From Bradyrhizobium macuxiense (GTDB taxonomy: Bacteria > Pseudomonadota > Alphaproteobacteria > Rhizobiales > Xanthobacteraceae): a stretch of DNA of 64,000 nt. Shown here piece after piece: positions 28,110 through 38,074 of this stretch. Positions within the stretch are counted from its first letter, which is position 1. The number at the start of each line of letters is the position of its first letter. The stretch spans positions 186,001-250,000 of the forward strand of contig NZ_VITY01000011.1 in NCBI RefSeq assembly GCF_007993935.1, read 5' to 3'. Both the position numbers and the translations under genes were made by a program. The notes under the pieces are model-generated. The model had not been told where the DNA came from. It saw only the letters and a list, made by a program, of their open reading frames with translations, and made no database searches.

Positions 28110-29027
28110 ACGGGGTCTCACCCTGATCGTCGCCGCGCACCGAACCATCGTGTCATCCTGCATTTCTGCCTGGATCGCAGCGGTTCGGATCAGCAAATAG
28201 GCCGGCCCGCTCCGAGCCTGGCCCATACGAGCAGTTCCGGAAACTGATGGACCGCGCTGAACGAAAGACACGAGGCTACAGGCTAACGCACCACGAGACG
28301 CCCGCTGCATCGTCTCTACGGGGAGAAGCGTGGCTAAACTCTTACGCGCCTTCGCGTAGTCCGTTAGAAGCGCGTCCGCTCCATCTTGCGCCGCTTCAAC
28401 TTCTGCTGGGCTCACTGTCGGACGCGACGGAGCGACAAAATGGGAGAAGCTAGCGAGTAGCGGCGATGGCAAGACGATGAGCGGCGTCGTTGGCGTCCCA
28501 ACACGAACGGCAGCCCGATCAGCCCGATCTACCATTCTGCTCGCCGGCGACGATCGCATTAGGCGCAGGTCTAGTTTGTTCCTTGTGAGCGCAACGTCGT
28601 TCGTGGCCATCGGCAACGCGTCGACGTGACCACAGGCAGGTACGACCAAACAGTATTTCTCCCCTCAATGACGCGCCAATACGTCCGATCGGGCGAATCA
28701 CCCCGCAGCGCAGGCCGCCAAGCCATCCAGCCGTATCCAGCTGCGCGAAAGTAAAGCGCACTCCGGCGGCTCACTCGCGACCTACTTCGAGATCATCGGC
28801 TGTGGCTCTACCTACGACCCAAGCCCTCCAAGCGGACGTATGTCCAAATTCCAGCCTCACAGAAGCAGCTAAGCAATCTGTGCGCAAACGTCTGAGGCCT
28901 ACGCCCCGTTCTGTCCGCGTTCACGGGCGGGCTTGTTCCGTACGAGCTCTTGAGGCACATTGTTTGTCATATTTTTTGTGTGATGTTGCATGCGTTGGCC
29001 TTCTCTTTTAGTTCGCACGCAGTGGCC
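28110..29027. other. 900-base gap right of the IS
   Basis: Minus-strand ORFs continue from within the IS end across the boundary without similarity to anything recognised. A minus-strand segment around 28580-28770 (YFRAAGYGWMAWRPALRG) is protein-like but has no supported start; possibly a gene fragment. Confidence 0.4.
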
Positions 29028-29480
29028 ATGAATCTTCAGGTCACCATCTTGAAGCTTCTCGTTAGCTATCCGAATGGCGTAGCCAGCCTCGACGCTCTCA
29101 AGCGGGACATGGCCATTTTGGCCAAGAGCGGCAAGGATTGGTCCGAGCGCACCAGGCGACTTGCCGCCCGGGTGTCTGATCTGAACATCTTTGCGATGAG
29201 GCTTGTCGAACGCGACGCGTTCGGCTGGCACCTCACCGAGAAGGGACGTGCCGTGCTGGAATACATGGAGAGCCAGGCCCGTGTGGCCGAGCCGTCGTCA
29301 GCCGTCGATTCAGATGCTCCGGAGTTTGCAAGCGCCGTTCGCGAAGTCCCACCGATTACGCCGAACGCGCGTCGGCGAGCTCAAGGAAAATCGCGGCGGC
29401 GGCGCCACCCGCGGTCCGCACCCGAGTCGTGTCAATCTGACGTGAATCACGATCGTGGATCCGAAACGGAGCGATCCTAA
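29028..29480 (+). CDS. Small winged-helix-like protein
   Basis: 150 residues from the ATG at 29028 (MNLQVTILKLLVSYPNGVAS). The first 80 residues, including LKRDMAILAKSG, LAARVSDLNIFAMRLVERD and GWHLTEKGRAVLEYME, have the look of a winged helix-turn-helix, with the wing at GWHLTEKGR. This pattern is frequent among small rhizobial proteins. The C-terminal 60 residues are a polar Arg-rich tail. Possible transcription factor; target unknown. Confidence 0.6.
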   Translation: MNLQVTILKLLVSYPNGVASLDALKRDMAILAKSGKDWSERTRRLAARVSDLNIFAMRLVERDAFGWHLTEKGRAVLEYMESQARVAEPSSAVDSDAPEFASAVREVPPITPNARRRAQGKSRRRRHPRSAPESCQSDVNHDRGSETERS

Positions 29481-29659
29481 GGACTCGACTCAATCGCACA
29501 TCACGCCAGGTTTGATTTTATTGCCTCCAGAGTGCCACACAGCTGCAGCACGATCCGCCGATCCCAGAGGATCGACGCCCGTAGGTTGTGCGTGCCGAGT
29601 TGAGTTTACAGAGCGTCCCAGGGAAAACCAACCATACGTGCGAGCCCGCCGCGCTGGCT

Positions 29660-29896
29660 TTAGAGCGATGGCGGTCTAACGATGCCAAGCTGCTTGACGG
29701 CGAGTTTGGAAATCTCCGCCGGGTCGCGAACACCTGCGGCTCCGATCTTGAGAATCTTCCTTGCGACGAGTTCTGCGATAGGGTCGTTACGATCAACCAA
29801 GCCAAGCGAACGCAGCGTCTGTACGTAGGCCGAGTTCAGACGCTCAATTTCTTCCGGGTTTAGCTTGCTGCCCTGGAGAAATCGACTGATCGGCAT
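29660..29896 (-). CDS. Small hypothetical protein
   Basis: 78 residues, MPISRFLQGSKLNPEEIERL and onward, helical throughout, with RSLGLVDRNDPIAELVARKI and DPAEISKLAVKQLGI. Short proteins of this kind are frequent in Bradyrhizobium; function unknown. It lies downstream of the livK-like gene on the same strand, 59 bases from its end. Confidence 0.6.
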   Translation of the reverse strand: MPISRFLQGSKLNPEEIERLNSAYVQTLRSLGLVDRNDPIAELVARKILKIGAAGVRDPAEISKLAVKQLGIVRPPSL

Positions 29897-29955
29897 TTGA
29901 TCACCGCCCCAACTCCGCCGTCACACACCAACGTCTTGTGTCGGGTTGGGACGCG

Positions 29956-31074
29956 TCAGGAACCCTTTGGGTTCACCTCAGCATAGCCACCCTTATCGTC
30001 CCATTTATAAATGACATAGTCGAGCTGCTTGATGTCGCCCTTGGCGTCATATTCCAGCTTGCCGATCACAGTGTCCCAGGAGCCTGCCTTGACCGCATCC
30101 ATCACCTTCTTCGGATCGGTGGTGCCAGCCTTGGCCGCCGCCTGCGTCCACACCTGTATCGCAGCGTAGGTGTAGAGTGTGTAGCCTTCAGGGTCGATGT
30201 TCTTGGCCCGGAATTTGTCGACGATCGCAGCCGCCGTTGGCTTCTTGCGGGGGTCGGGTCCGAATGTGAAGAGCGTGCCCGCGCCGGCGGCGCCGGTGAT
30301 CGAGGCATATTCCTTGTCAGCCAATGCGTCGCCCGACATCAGCACGGTCTTCAGGCCCTGATCGCGCATCTGCCGCAGGATTAGCCCGGCTTCCTGATGA
30401 TAGCCGCCGACATAGACAAGCTCGATATTGTCACGCTTGAGACGCGAGACGATCGCGTTAAAGTCCTTGTCGCCCTTATTATAAGACTCGTACATTTTCT
30501 CGATGATGCCTGCCTTATTGAGGGCCTTCTTTGTCTCGTCGGCAAGGCCCTTGCCGTAGGTGGTCTTGTCGTTGAGGATCGCGATGTTCTTGCCCTTAAA
30601 GTTCTTCGTGATGTACTGGGCGGCGACCAAGCCCTGCTGGTCGTCGCGGCCGCAAACGCGCGCCACGTTCCACAGCTTCCGGTCAGTGAACAGCGGGTTG
30701 GTCGAAGCCGGTGTAATCTGCAGCACGCCGCCGTCGGCATAGGCTTCCGATGCCGGGATCGACGATGAAGAGCAAAAGTGCCCGGCGACGAACGGGATTT
30801 TGGCGTTGGCAATCTTTTCCGCGACCGAGCGCGCCTGCTTGGGGTCGCAGGCATCGTCCTCGACGTCGAGCGCGAGCTTCTTGCCGAGCACGCCGCCGGA
30901 AGGATTGATCTGGTCCACCGCCATCTCGGCGCCGTTCTTCATCTGTCGGCCGAATGCGGACTCGCCGCCGGTGATTGGCCCGGCAACGGCGATGGTGAGG
31001 TCGTCCGCGAATGCCGCTGTGGAGAGCACGAAAGATGCGCTGAGCGCCAGGCCGACCAGCTTGAATGATTTCAT
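29956..31074 (-). CDS. livK: Branched-chain amino acid ABC transporter, periplasmic binding protein
   Basis: Periplasmic solute-binding protein of the Leu/Ile/Val (HAAT) family. The start at 31074 is fixed by GAGGA seven bases upstream and gives a classical signal peptide (MKSFKLVGLALSASFVLSTA, cleaved after AFA). Family features follow: IAVAGPITGGESAFGRQMKNG, GGVLGKKLALDVEDDACDPK, FVAGHFCSSSSIPASEAYAD. 372 residues, normal. No permease or ATPase gene is adjacent, so it is an orphan binding protein. A 33-residue membrane micro-ORF ends inside its ribosome-binding region. Confidence 0.93.
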   Translation of the reverse strand: MKSFKLVGLALSASFVLSTAAFADDLTIAVAGPITGGESAFGRQMKNGAEMAVDQINPSGGVLGKKLALDVEDDACDPKQARSVAEKIANAKIPFVAGHFCSSSSIPASEAYADGGVLQITPASTNPLFTDRKLWNVARVCGRDDQQGLVAAQYITKNFKGKNIAILNDKTTYGKGLADETKKALNKAGIIEKMYESYNKGDKDFNAIVSRLKRDNIELVYVGGYHQEAGLILRQMRDQGLKTVLMSGDALADKEYASITGAAGAGTLFTFGPDPRKKPTAAAIVDKFRAKNIDPEGYTLYTYAAIQVWTQAAAKAGTTDPKKVMDAVKAGSWDTVIGKLEYDAKGDIKQLDYVIYKWDDKGGYAEVNPKGS

Positions 31075-31084
31075 GGGATGGTCC

Positions 31085-31186
31085 TCACAAAGTATAGGCA
31101 AAGGCGAGCAGGCTCAAGCACAGCAGCACGAGCCCCGCCGCGATCAGTGCCAAGAAGCTATTGGAGACAACGTCACGATGGCCCAT
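31085..31186 (-). CDS. 33-residue single-membrane-span peptide upstream of livK
   Basis: Starts MGHRDVVSNSFLALIAAGLV and continues as one hydrophobic helix ending LSLLAFAYTL. Its stop codon (TGA) forms part of TGAGGA, the livK ribosome-binding site, so the two are probably translationally coupled. No clear ribosome-binding site precedes it. It could be a small membrane protein or a leader peptide acting on livK expression. Confidence 0.45.
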   Translation of the reverse strand: MGHRDVVSNSFLALIAAGLVLLCLSLLAFAYTL

Positions 31187-31670
31187 CAAACCACACTCGA
31201 TGTGCCGCAAAATGACCCTGCTTTGGGCCGACGCGAGAGCAGTCTGGCCTCCGCCGCGTCGCGCCAGCAAGACACCGAATCGGGATGCATGCGCAGGGGA
31301 GAAAGTCACCCGCGCAACGGAGCGTAGCTTAGAATGCGTTCGACTTGTCTCTCCCTTGTTGAGCACGATCGATCCCCGCAAGCTAACGCACATCGTTGCC
31401 AGCTATGAACACTAGACGAATTGCGGGCTCCTAACAGCGATACGTCCGTCCGTAGCGTACAGAGCGCGTCGTTTCCTGTGATCGGCTGCCTGAAAACCAT
31501 GTAGGAATTGCCTTGAGCCAGACTGCCCGCTAGCTCCAGGTCCGTTGCTCGTGCGAGCACGCGAGCAATGCGGACGTCAGGTGTGTTAGTAGCGCGACTT
31601 CCGTGTTAGGCAGAGAGTTTCAGAAGAAGTGTTCGTGGTCTCGAAGGTGAGACGTTGAGGGAGAGTTACT
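31187..31670. other. Gap without a recognisable gene
   Basis: Short ORFs only. Presumably contains the divergent promoters for the livK unit and the small secreted protein gene at 31671. Confidence 0.4.
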
Positions 31671-31883
31671 TTGAAACGAATAGCAATCCTCGTACTGGTC
31701 CTGGTGTGCTCGACATCCTTTGCGCAGGCGAAAGGCGGCGGCCACGGCGGGCGCGTCTCTTACGGAGGAGGTCACCACACCTCCAGCCACGGCGGTTCTT
31801 ACTTGGGCGGAATGGGATCGTCTCACAGAGGAGGCACATATCGGAACCCACGCACGGCAAATCAGTACGGCACGCACAAATAG
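31671..31883 (+). CDS. Small secreted Gly/His/Ser-rich protein
   Basis: 70 residues from a TTG at 31671 with GAGGGAG upstream. A clear signal peptide (MKRIAILVLVLVCSTSFAQA) is followed by a mature part of about 50 residues made of Gly, His and Ser (KGGGHGGRVSYGGGHHTSS and so on). No catalytic domain. Such His/Gly-rich exported peptides may bind metals; function unknown. Confidence 0.7.
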   Translation: MKRIAILVLVLVCSTSFAQAKGGGHGGRVSYGGGHHTSSHGGSYLGGMGSSHRGGTYRNPRTANQYGTHK

Positions 31884-32075
31884 GTCTCCTCTAACCCGGC
31901 ACCGGATTCTTGGTGCTGGGTAAGTTGGAGGGGCGGACGAGACATTATCGATCTAGGCAGAGCCCTGGCCACAGACAGCGTTGCGCTCAGCCATCGCTGG
32001 TACTCCGGGTTAGCGGCTTACTGAAGGCCGCTTTGCAATCGCGACGAGAGCACCTGGCGGGCAAGGGACACTTGG

Positions 32076-32333
32076 ATGTGTCGCTATCGCAACGTCATGA
32101 TTATTCTATTGGCTTTCGAACTATTTCTAACTTCACAGGGGAATGCATCCTGGGTTATGGGAGACCCACGGCACAGGGTTTCATATCGACTGATCTACGA
32201 AGCCGCTCTTGGCGTGCCGTTCGATTGCTTCATACAGGAGATGCCGCCCAATGCCGACGCGCGTAACAGCTTACGCAACGGTAGTCAGCCGGACGGCCGT
32301 CGCAGCTGTGATCCTGCTATATCTGATCTTTAG
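32076..32333 (+). CDS. Possible small exported protein
   Basis: Up to 85 residues; an ATG at 32097 would start it directly at a signal-peptide-like stretch (MIILLAFELFLTSQGNASWV). The rest (GDPRHRVSYRLIYEAALGVP) is unrecognised. The ribosome-binding site is weak. It may be genuine or chance. Confidence 0.35.
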   Translation: MCRYRNVMIILLAFELFLTSQGNASWVMGDPRHRVSYRLIYEAALGVPFDCFIQEMPPNADARNSLRNGSQPDGRRSCDPAISDL

Positions 32334-32445
32334 CCCTAGCTAACCTGGACAGCTGATTGGATCGATCCCGATTTGGCATGCGCTCACCGCGTGCCTTCGG
32401 TGCAATGCCCTTAGCCCGAAACGCATTTCGATGACAACCAGCTCT

Positions 32446-33288
32446 TCAATCAGTTCGACGGAAGTGCCCCTCGGCCCCTCTCGTCAGTAGACAAGCGGCT
32501 TGTTGCCCCGAATAAGATATCCAATTGACACCATAGTTGGTCTCACGGATGAATTCGTCGAAAGCTAATCTTTCATGCTTCTCGAACCCTACGTAGTTGA
32601 AATATTCGTCAAACACGATAACGCATCCCGGACGAATCTGAGACTTGAGCCCGGTAAAGATGCTTCTCGTACTTGAGTATATGTCGCAATCGACGTGGAT
32701 GAATGCAACGGGTAGCTCGCGCCGAGCAAACACCGGAATCGTCTCATCAAACAGACCAACAATTAGCTCTACGTTCTCCGGAACGTCAGGCGCCTTGCCT
32801 CCACGATCAAAGTCCACTGGAAGGTATCCGTTCCAGCGCTCCGGGAGGCCATTAAAGCTATCGAAGCCATAAAACTTCCGCTCTGGAAATCGCTCGGCCA
32901 TGGTGCCGATAGTGTAACCGCTATAGACGCCGAACTCGAGGGCAACACCCGTACCCGCTTTTGACAAGGCATCAAACCTAAACTCATCATGATCGGCGAA
33001 AAACACAGCGTCCGCCATTTCTGTGCGGATTATCTCAATGGCTTGTTCCTGCGCAATCGCGGACAAAGTACGAAACAAGCTATGGTTTGTTCTGGGTAGG
33101 CCGTACATTTCCGCAGCGGTTACAAGCTTGCGCAGGTGTTCATTTGCAACGTCCTGCTTGTTAAGCATTGTCAACAAAGCATTGGCGACCTCGCTAGAGG
33201 ATTTTGCTAGCCGATCAATTGCGGCCAATACGCGATCATCAACCGCTTCTTTCATCGCGTCATTCCGTTTGCCGAAACGATCGTGCAT
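32446..33288 (-). CDS. SAM-dependent methyltransferase of the TylF/MycF type
   Basis: Class I methyltransferase, about 280 residues. SAM-binding motif I reads GVALEFGVYSGYTIGTMAER; the motif-II acid follows at KFYGFDSFNGLPERW; then FIHVDCDIYSSTRSIFTGLK and CVIVFDEYFNYVGFEKHE, where TylF-type enzymes bind metal for sugar O-methylation. A start at 33255 (GGAA seven bases upstream) is an alternative. No glycosyltransferase or polyketide gene is adjacent. A role in modifying a sugar or surface/Nod-factor component is possible but cannot be shown. Confidence 0.83.
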   Translation of the reverse strand: MHDRFGKRNDAMKEAVDDRVLAAIDRLAKSSSEVANALLTMLNKQDVANEHLRKLVTAAEMYGLPRTNHSLFRTLSAIAQEQAIEIIRTEMADAVFFADHDEFRFDALSKAGTGVALEFGVYSGYTIGTMAERFPERKFYGFDSFNGLPERWNGYLPVDFDRGGKAPDVPENVELIVGLFDETIPVFARRELPVAFIHVDCDIYSSTRSIFTGLKSQIRPGCVIVFDEYFNYVGFEKHERLAFDEFIRETNYGVNWISYSGQQAACLLTRGAEGHFRRTD

Positions 33289-33558
33289 GAAGGTCGGTGC
33301 ATTGGAACTACTAGCCCCATTTGAGCTCTGCTATCGCATCTAGCTTGTTAGGAGTCCTCCATCTCGATCAACTACTAGACATGCTAGTTGACGAGGGCGG
33401 CTGCGGCATTCGGTAACTGGTCGACTAGGGCCTGTGGGCGCTCGCAGATCTTACCGCGCCGAGAGGCGGAGAGGAAATACAAGCTCTTTTTCCCGGCCAG
33501 GAGAAGCCGAGCCGTCCGATGACTATTTTGGAGCACCTCTCTGACTTGGAAGATCGCC

Positions 33559-33651
33559 ATGTACACCACCCTTAACCTGATCGCGATCTGGCTGCTGATC
33601 AACGCGCCGTTCTTTGTCATGGTGAGCACCGCCGACAAATCTGCCCGATAG
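33559..33651 (+). CDS. 30-residue membrane peptide
   Basis: Starts MYTTLNLIAIWLLINAPFFV and ends MVSTADKSAR: one membrane helix with a short polar tail. GGAAG lies eight bases before the ATG. Composition and start signal suggest a real micro-gene. Function unknown. Confidence 0.45.
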   Translation: MYTTLNLIAIWLLINAPFFVMVSTADKSAR

Positions 33652-33992
33652 CGCCGAAGCTGCGAGCAACCTACACATATGGGGATAGGAATTGTGCCGG
33701 CGGGCGGTGCATCATTGTGTCCCTTCTTGACCACTGGAGATCGAAAATACTGGCGATGTTTGACAGGCGATCTCGCCGACACGCTGCCCGTGTTTGCTTG
33801 GCAACAAATGTCGGGAATCTGACATGGTCGGTGCAGCCATGAGCGGCTGAAAATTCCGGCTCTTTAGCCGGCACGCAGTTTGCACTGAATGGTCCGCAAG
33901 CTGCGCTATTTCATGCATTGCGTGCTTTCCGCCGCTTCCGCTTGACGCGCCAGGCGTGTTCGTGGCCCGTCGATCTCATCGGGAGAAAGTCC

Positions 33993-36107
33993 ATGAACAA
34001 ATCACTCCTCTCCGCCGCGCTGCCATCGATTGCCCGCGCCACGGCGCTTGCGCAAGAGCGAGCGACGTTGGTGGAAGCTGATGATCCATTTCTCTGGCTC
34101 GAGGACATCGAAGGACGAGGCCAATTGGCTTGGGCTCGCGTCGAAAACGAGAAGACACTCGGGGTCCTCCAGTCAGATCCCCGCTATCGGCGCTTCTACG
34201 AACAGGCGCTCACCATCCTGCAGTCCAAGGATCGGATTGCATACGTTTCGTTGGGACGGCGCGGCCTAGAAAATTTTTGGAAAGATGAGGACCATGTGCG
34301 CGGCGTCTGGCGACGCACCACGCTGGAACGCTATCGTAGCCAAGATCCACAGTGGGAAACCATCCTCGACGTGGACGCATTGGCGAATGCCGAGAACAAG
34401 AATTGGGTCTTTCAAGGTGGCAGTGGCCTTCCACCTGAAGAGCGCCTCTGCCTGATTAGTCTTTCCGATGGCGGCAAGGATGCCGCGTCTATACGCGAGT
34501 TCGACAGCGAGACCAAGTCGTTTGTTGCGGACGGCTTTTATCTTCCGGAGGGCAAGCAGGACGTCAGCTGGGTCGATGGTGACACACTCCTTGTTGCACG
34601 GGACTGGGGCGGGGGGTCTTTAACGCAGGCCGGCTACCCCTTTGTGGTGAAGGAGCTCAAACGCACTCAGCCACTCGGTGAGGCTCGCGAGATCTTTCGC
34701 GGCGAGCCTACCGACGTTCAGGCGCTGCCGTTGGTGCTTCGAGACAGTGAAGGACGTATACATGCGACCGGCGCCATCCGTGTCATCAGCTCTGTCGAGT
34801 GTGAGTACGTGGTCTTCCGCCCCGATGGGCCCATTAAGCTCAATCTGCCGAAGAAGGCCGCGATAGTCGGGCTCGCGAGCGGTCGCCTGCTTGTGAACCT
34901 TGACGAAGAATGGGAGCCTGATGACGTCAGATTTGAGACCGGCTCGCTGATTTCGTATGACTTAGCCGAATGGAAACAGGATCCGCTGCGCGCTAAAGCC
35001 TCGCTTGTCTTCCAGCCTCGGTCTCGCCAGGCCCTGAGCGGGCTCAGTAGCACAAAGAATTTCTTGATCCTGACGATCCTTGAGAACGTTCAAAGCAAAG
35101 TGTTCCTTTATAAGTACGATAAGAAAGCGTGGTCGTCGACGCCGATCCCGCTGCCGCAACATACAAATGTCAACGTATCAGCCGCGTCCCGACAAGCGGA
35201 CCAGGCGATGTTCACGGTCTCGAACTACCTCAGGCCAACATCAATCTGGTATTTTGATGCCGAAACCCAAAACCTTGAGGAATTGAAGACGACACCTACC
35301 GCCTTTGATGCGTCCAATCACGTCGTAGACCACTGCGAAGCGACTTCGTGTGATGGCACGTCAATTCCTTATTTTCTGGTACGGGCGAAGAATGCGAGGT
35401 TTGACGGCGCCATCCCAACACTTCTTTATGGCTATGGCGGGTTTCAGGTTTCGCTTCTGCCCTCCTATCTCGGACCCGTGGGACGGCTCTGGCTCGAACA
35501 GGGCAATGCCTATGTCGTTGCGAATCTGCGCGGGGGCGGCGAGTTTGGTCCACAATGGCATCAAGCAGCCCAAGGGGCAATGAAGCAAACGACATGGGAT
35601 GATTTCATTGCCGTTGCCGAAGACCTGATCCGCCGCAAGGTCACAAGTCCGCGCCGGCTGGGAGTAATTGGCGGCAGCCAGGGTGGCCTACTCGTTGGCG
35701 CTGCAATCAGCCAACGTCCCGAGCTCTTCAATGCAGCGATCATGCAGGTGCCGCTGTTTGACATGCTTCGATACACCAGCCTGGGCGCGGGCGCTTCCTG
35801 GATTGCCGAATACGGTGATCCCGCCATCGCCGAGCAGCGCTCGTGGATTGAGGCCTACTCGCCTTATCAGAAGCTGGTTCCGGGCAAGACCTACCCCGCT
35901 CCCTTAATTCTCACCTCAACCAAGGATGACCGCGTGCATCCATCGCACGGGCGCAAAGCTGCCGCGAAACTCGCCGCGCTGGGCCAGCCTTACTTCTACT
36001 ACGAGAACACCGATGGGGGACACGCCGCCACGGCCAATCTCATCGAATACGCACGTCGACTAGCGCTCGAATACACCTATGCATCGAAACGGCTTTGTTC
36101 GGAGTAA
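33993..36107 (+). CDS. Prolyl oligopeptidase family serine peptidase
   Basis: 704 residues, the family's usual length, from the ATG at 33993 (GGGAGAA upstream). An N-terminal DDPFLWLEDIEG motif opens the beta-propeller domain. The C-terminal alpha/beta-hydrolase domain carries the nucleophile elbow GGSQGGLLVGAA, the acid in TSTKDDRVHPSHGRKAA, and the histidine in ENTDGGHAA; the oxyanion region NLRGGGEFGPQWHQAAQ is also present. All catalytic residues are intact. It cleaves short proline-containing peptides. Cytoplasmic or periplasmic: the first 20 residues are weakly signal-like. No operon partner. Confidence 0.93.
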   Translation: MNKSLLSAALPSIARATALAQERATLVEADDPFLWLEDIEGRGQLAWARVENEKTLGVLQSDPRYRRFYEQALTILQSKDRIAYVSLGRRGLENFWKDEDHVRGVWRRTTLERYRSQDPQWETILDVDALANAENKNWVFQGGSGLPPEERLCLISLSDGGKDAASIREFDSETKSFVADGFYLPEGKQDVSWVDGDTLLVARDWGGGSLTQAGYPFVVKELKRTQPLGEAREIFRGEPTDVQALPLVLRDSEGRIHATGAIRVISSVECEYVVFRPDGPIKLNLPKKAAIVGLASGRLLVNLDEEWEPDDVRFETGSLISYDLAEWKQDPLRAKASLVFQPRSRQALSGLSSTKNFLILTILENVQSKVFLYKYDKKAWSSTPIPLPQHTNVNVSAASRQADQAMFTVSNYLRPTSIWYFDAETQNLEELKTTPTAFDASNHVVDHCEATSCDGTSIPYFLVRAKNARFDGAIPTLLYGYGGFQVSLLPSYLGPVGRLWLEQGNAYVVANLRGGGEFGPQWHQAAQGAMKQTTWDDFIAVAEDLIRRKVTSPRRLGVIGGSQGGLLVGAAISQRPELFNAAIMQVPLFDMLRYTSLGAGASWIAEYGDPAIAEQRSWIEAYSPYQKLVPGKTYPAPLILTSTKDDRVHPSHGRKAAAKLAALGQPYFYYENTDGGHAATANLIEYARRLALEYTYASKRLCSE

Positions 36108-36450
36108 ATTCGGCGGGGAGACTTATCGAAGCAGATAAATCCAGGACCAGTGCTTATCTCGACCTCACCACGTCGCCTGGCTGAATTGATCGAGGCCGAC
36201 GCGAAACAATAGCTGCGAACCACCCAATTGACGGGCAAGATGCTATGCCCGATCTTGAGATTGATTGGAGGAATTCCATTTGCGCGAGAAGCGTTCGAAC
36301 GCAAGCCCGTCAATTAGCTGTTAGTCTTGCAGCGTGGCTAGCCCGGCGGTCTCTCCGTCGAGGGCAAAGTGTTGCAGAGCCTGATTGGTCCGGGACTTGT
36401 TATTCCAAACCTCACATTCCGTTGCATCCTTCTGGAGGAGATCGCACAGC
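36108..36450. other. Gap without a recognisable gene
   Basis: About 340 bases between the peptidase gene and a small ORF; no hairpin with T-run noticed at the peptidase end. Confidence 0.35.
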
Positions 36451-36688
36451 AATGAACGCTGCACCGAGCAGGAGTCTCACGCAACCGTGCCTCAAGGACG
36501 ACAAGGTGCGAAGCATCCGTGTGTCTCGACCGAGCTGGGCAGCGAACTTGATCGGCGAGCTCGCGTTGATAGGCCTAGCACCGAAGAGGTCTCAGTCGTC
36601 AGGTGTGTCCATCCAGTCAGCAATAGCGGTCGTTGGTGTTGGGAAGAACCAGATGCATGAGAGCTCAATAATAACTGATCGCAGTTAA
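36451..36688 (+). CDS. Possible small hypothetical protein
   Basis: 78 residues from the ATG at 36451 with GGAGGAGA about 10 bases upstream; starts MNAAPSRSLTQPCLKDDKVR. No family recognised. Lies directly upstream of the LysR gene at 36711 on the same strand. Confidence 0.35.
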
Positions 36689-36710
36689 CGGCGCCCATTA
36701 GGTAAGTCGG

Positions 36711-37658
36711 ATGCGCAAGCTACCTATTCTGAAAAGCCTTCATTTGTTTGAGACGGTCAGCGAGTTTCCAAGCTTCTCAAGGGCGGCCGAGCGGTTAAAC
36801 ATGACTTCCGGCGCGGTAAGCTACCAGATGCGCCTTCTCGAGGATTGGTTCGGCAGGAGGCTATTCGTTCGTCATAATTCGGGCGTGCGGCTGACATCCG
36901 ACGGCGAACAGCTAAAGAGCAGCTGTGCGAGCGCGTTCACAATGCTCGAGAAAGAATGCTATGAGCTACGAAGGAACGATGCAGGACGTTCCGTGGTGGT
37001 AGGGTGCTCAACCACATTTTTGTCGCACGGCCTGTTGCCTCGTCTTGGTGCGTTCCGCCAACGCTATCAGGACATTGATTTTGTCTTTGAGACCGAGGCC
37101 GATCTAGACGCGCTGGCTGTTGGTGCGTTGGATGTATTGTTCGTTTCCGGCCTGTTGAAGCGGCCGCTTCCCGTCCGTGAGGTGCACGTAGCGAACGAGT
37201 TGATTGGCCCCGTCTGTGCGCCTGCTACGCTCAAGGCGATCAAAAGCCCGCAAGACATTTTGTCTATTCCTCTGCTGCACGAGGCCAACGGATTGGACGC
37301 CTGGAGCGAATGGGCCACCGCGGCTGCAATATGCTTGCAGGGGCCGCGCCGCGTCGTGTTCGACACATTTACCTTGGCTGTGGAGGCGGCAAAAAGTGGG
37401 CTTGGAGCCGCCATTTCCTCGCAAATTCTGGTCCGAAGCAACCTTGAGAAGGGAGAGCTTGTGGCTCCGTTTGGCTTTGTGCCGGTCAATCGCTCAATCT
37501 ACATGTTTGTCAATGGGCACAGGCGAAGTATTGCGGCTGTTAGCGAGTTTGAACGCTGGGTACTGTCAGAAATACTAGGCCGGAGTCATCAGCCATCGCC
37601 TGTCCCAGGCCGCAACTCGCAAGATCAAGCAGACCGCTCAATCGAAGCTTCCCCTTAG
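36711..37658 (+). CDS. LysR-family transcriptional regulator (GcvA-like)
   Basis: 315 residues with the LysR winged helix (LPILKSLHLFETVSEFPSFS then RAAERLNMTSGAVSYQMRLL, EDWFGRRLFVR) and a C-terminal substrate-binding-like domain. The helix variant 'SG AVS.Q...LE.W.G..LF.R' and the SLHLFETV start resemble the GcvA/AmpR branch. Intact. It is convergent with the DUF3088 gene, so a link to the 37.7-42.1 kb operon is not obvious. Confidence 0.87.
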   Translation: MRKLPILKSLHLFETVSEFPSFSRAAERLNMTSGAVSYQMRLLEDWFGRRLFVRHNSGVRLTSDGEQLKSSCASAFTMLEKECYELRRNDAGRSVVVGCSTTFLSHGLLPRLGAFRQRYQDIDFVFETEADLDALAVGALDVLFVSGLLKRPLPVREVHVANELIGPVCAPATLKAIKSPQDILSIPLLHEANGLDAWSEWATAAAICLQGPRRVVFDTFTLAVEAAKSGLGAAISSQILVRSNLEKGELVAPFGFVPVNRSIYMFVNGHRRSIAAVSEFERWVLSEILGRSHQPSPVPGRNSQDQADRSIEASP

Positions 37659-37695
37659 GCCAATGCTGGCGTCAACCCGGTGATGCCCATCATGG

Positions 37696-38058
37696 TCAAG
37701 GCGCCACTCTTCCGGGATAAGGCGCCGGAAATCCGTGACGCACAGCTAAACAATGAAGGATTACAAATGGATCGTCGACATAGGCGAGCCCGTTCGCGTA
37801 TTTCTCCTTCTCCGGTGCAGGGCCTACCTTCTCGAGAATGAGAACGGGCACGGACTGATGATCCTGCCCAAGCCTCTCGATGAGTGCGGTTCGTGGCTTG
37901 GCCCAGGCAATCCGACGAATGTCGAGCATCGCAGCGCGGCTTGGAAACGCGGACAGCACCCCGTCCAATAGCAAGCATTGCCAGCAATAGAATTCTCGTC
38001 CTGGCAAGGACGGATCTGCAAACGAGCGTTCTAAAAGGAACAACTGATCCCATGGCAT
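37696..38058 (-). CDS. DUF3088 family protein, last gene of the peptide/TPR/MFS operon
   Basis: 120 residues: MPWDQLFLLERSFADPSLPG then REFYCWQCLLLDGVLSAFP. The FYCW.C...EG.L motif and following AMLDIRRIAWAKPR are those of DUF3088, a small thioredoxin-like family without known activity; the Cys-x2-Cys (CWQC) could be redox active. It starts 16 bases after the MFS gene, so it is co-transcribed with it. Confidence 0.72.
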   Translation of the reverse strand: MPWDQLFLLERSFADPSLPGREFYCWQCLLLDGVLSAFPSRAAMLDIRRIAWAKPRTALIERLGQDHQSVPVLILEKVGPAPEKEKYANGLAYVDDPFVILHCLAVRHGFPAPYPGRVAP

Positions 38059-38074
38059 CGTGTGGATCCCTGAA

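Noticed and set aside
36390..36410. Sigma-54-like TGGTCCGGGACTTGTT
   Set aside because: The invariant GC is GT, and no suitable gene follows.
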